From: a virus
Virus record (IMG/VR): IMGVR_UViG_3300042874_000109
Location: 1 to 21,723 of that record
Strand: one strand, 5' to 3'
DNA length: 21,723 nucleotides
The notes beneath the pieces are model-generated. The model was not told where the DNA came from, did no database searches, and was given only the letters and a program-made list of their open reading frames with translations. Below are positions 20,877 to 21,723 of this stretch, in pieces. How positions within the stretch are numbered: the first letter of the stretch is position 1; every line of letters begins with the position of its first letter. The translations under genes were made by a program, and so were the position numbers.

Positions 20877-21218
20877 ATGGCTGAATACGACGAGAAGCTT
20901 AGTACCTCGGAGTCCATCCGGGAGCGTAAGGGTACGGGTAAGCCGAAGCTGGCGAGCGAGCTACTGGCTAAGTTCCCCAGGGCGTGCGCCGCAGTGGCGG
21001 AGTGCTCTAGCTTCGGGGCGCAGAAGTACGGCCTGCAACCTATGGACACTGGATACAAGACCGTGCCTAGTGCCGAGGTCGCGTACTCCGACGCCGCAGT
21101 CCGGCACATTACTGCGTACCTGTCTGGGCAGCAGCTGGATAGCGAGTCCGGTAGGCCGCACCTCGCACACGCTGCGTGGAGCGTACTCGCGGCGCTTGAA
21201 GTTCACCTGGAGAAATGA
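20877..21218 (+). CDS. dATP/dGTP diphosphohydrolase N-terminal-family protein
   Basis: A GGGGG site precedes the ATG. The 113-residue protein shows R-K-G-T-G-K-P-K-L near residues 17-25, SSFGAQKYGLQP (44-55), AYSDAAVRHITAYLSGQQLD (69-88) and SGRPHLAHAAWSVLAALE (91-108). This is the K-P-x-L...FGA-x-KYG...DAA-x-RH...G-x-x-x-D-x-ESG-x-x-HL-x-HA pattern of the family called dATP/dGTP diphosphohydrolase, N-terminal domain (earlier DUF5664). In other phages that family occurs alone or fused to a MazG-like partner. It may adjust dNTP pools; activity as a stand-alone domain is inferred. The next gene follows after 3 bases. Confidence 0.75.
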   Translation: MAEYDEKLSTSESIRERKGTGKPKLASELLAKFPRACAAVAECSSFGAQKYGLQPMDTGYKTVPSAEVAYSDAAVRHITAYLSGQQLDSESGRPHLAHAAWSVLAALEVHLEK

Positions 21219-21221
21219 GCT

Positions 21222-21701
21222 ATGTCTGAGAATGTCAAACCTAAAGTGTATGTGATTGGCTCGCTCCGCAGCGACCGCGCGTCTAGCCTAGCTAACTACC
21301 TGCGGGAGCGGATTGCGGATGTGGAGTTCTTCGACGACTGGCAGGCTGCTGGGCCAGGGGCCGATGACTCATGGCGTGACTACGAGCGGACTAAAGGTCG
21401 CACCTTCAAAGAGGCCCTCGCCGGGCACGCTGCTAAACATGTGTTCGGGTTCGATAAGGCGCACCTGGATTCGAGCGACGCCTGCATCCTCTGTCTTCCA
21501 GCCGGAAAGAGTGCGCACCTAGAGGCTGGCTACATGATCGGTAAGGGCGTCCCGACTTACATCTTCCTGGACGATACGGTTGACCGCTGGGACATAATGT
21601 ATCAGTTCGCAAACGACTTCGACTCCGACCCCGGAGAGGTAGTACGGTGGGTCTGTGAAGTCCTTGGTGTCCAGTACGATTCCCCGTATGACGCAGGCTG
21701 A
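21222..21701 (+). CDS. Nucleoside 2-deoxyribosyltransferase-like protein
   Basis: GGAG about 8 bases upstream supports the ATG. In 159 residues it shows KVYVIGSLRSDRA (8-20), then FGFDKAHLDSSDACILCLPAGKSAHLEAGY in parts (75-104), with the catalytic-type Glu at 101 in SAHLEAGY, and VPTYIFLDD. These match the small alpha/beta N-deoxyribosyltransferase fold, where Asp and Glu bind ribose and act as nucleophile. Such enzymes exchange or hydrolyse the base of deoxynucleosides or deoxynucleotides. Together with the preceding protein and the phosphoribosyltransferase at 9915 it suggests active editing of nucleotide pools. The substrate cannot be told. Confidence 0.75.
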   Translation: MSENVKPKVYVIGSLRSDRASSLANYLRERIADVEFFDDWQAAGPGADDSWRDYERTKGRTFKEALAGHAAKHVFGFDKAHLDSSDACILCLPAGKSAHLEAGYMIGKGVPTYIFLDDTVDRWDIMYQFANDFDSDPGEVVRWVCEVLGVQYDSPYDAG

Positions 21702-21723
21702 GCGTGAGCTAAAGCTACTCCGC
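21688..21723 (+). CDS. Start of a further gene, cut by the window edge
   Basis: ATG 21688 overlaps the stop of the deoxyribosyltransferase-like gene by 14 bases and stays open to the right edge (MTQAERELKLLR). The tight overlap is typical of this operon. Only 12 residues are visible and no strong ribosome site is seen, so it is a tentative call. Confidence 0.4.
   Translation, partial: MTQAERELKLLR

Overview
The window is a stretch of a tailed bacteriophage genome. By eye it is GC-rich (two 120-base samples gave 57% and 50%; one AT-rich pocket gave about 38%), and every gene I can support lies on the + strand. An overlapping Rz/Rz1-type spanin pair at the left edge points to a Gram-negative host, probably a proteobacterium. 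The replication set resembles that of T7-like and related podovirus or siphovirus lineages: family A polymerase, separate TOPRIM and RecA-fold helicase genes, SSB-like protein, 5'-3' exonuclease and endonuclease VII. I see no integrase, tRNA, CRISPR array or insertion sequence.

Bases 1-6551 are the end of a late region. They hold the inner-spanin C-terminus, the outer spanin, three or four LamG/concanavalin-like structural proteins, a 60-residue unknown, two collagen-like tail fibres sharing one N-terminal module, and a small spike-base-like protein. Bases 6552-7073 are a gene-free junction with a 12-bp tandem repeat, an 11-bp tandem duplication and a good sigma70-type promoter.

Bases 7074-11794 are an early or accessory region of small genes. 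They include a 40-residue membrane protein, a protein with seven xDxxG repeats, a protein with an internally duplicated domain, a phosphoribosyltransferase and a four-cysteine protein. These are separated by unusually long intergenic stretches containing a family of related ~100-bp repeats, a recurrent 16-mer, a second promoter-like site, hairpin clusters and a palindrome pair in the AT-rich pocket.

Bases 11781-21723 are a compact replication and nucleotide-metabolism operon whose genes mostly overlap or abut: TOPRIM primase-like protein, helicase, family A polymerase, SSB-like protein, flap exonuclease, endonuclease VII, a calcineurin-like phosphoesterase interrupted by an intein exactly at its GNH metal-binding motif, a dATP/dGTP diphosphohydrolase-family protein and a nucleoside 2-deoxyribosyltransferase-like protein. 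A further gene starts at the right edge.

The most striking feature is the intein (318 residues, LAGLIDADG-like core) in the phosphoesterase. Next come the repeated intergenic control elements and the palindrome-bearing AT-rich pocket. All family assignments come from reading motifs; no database search was run.
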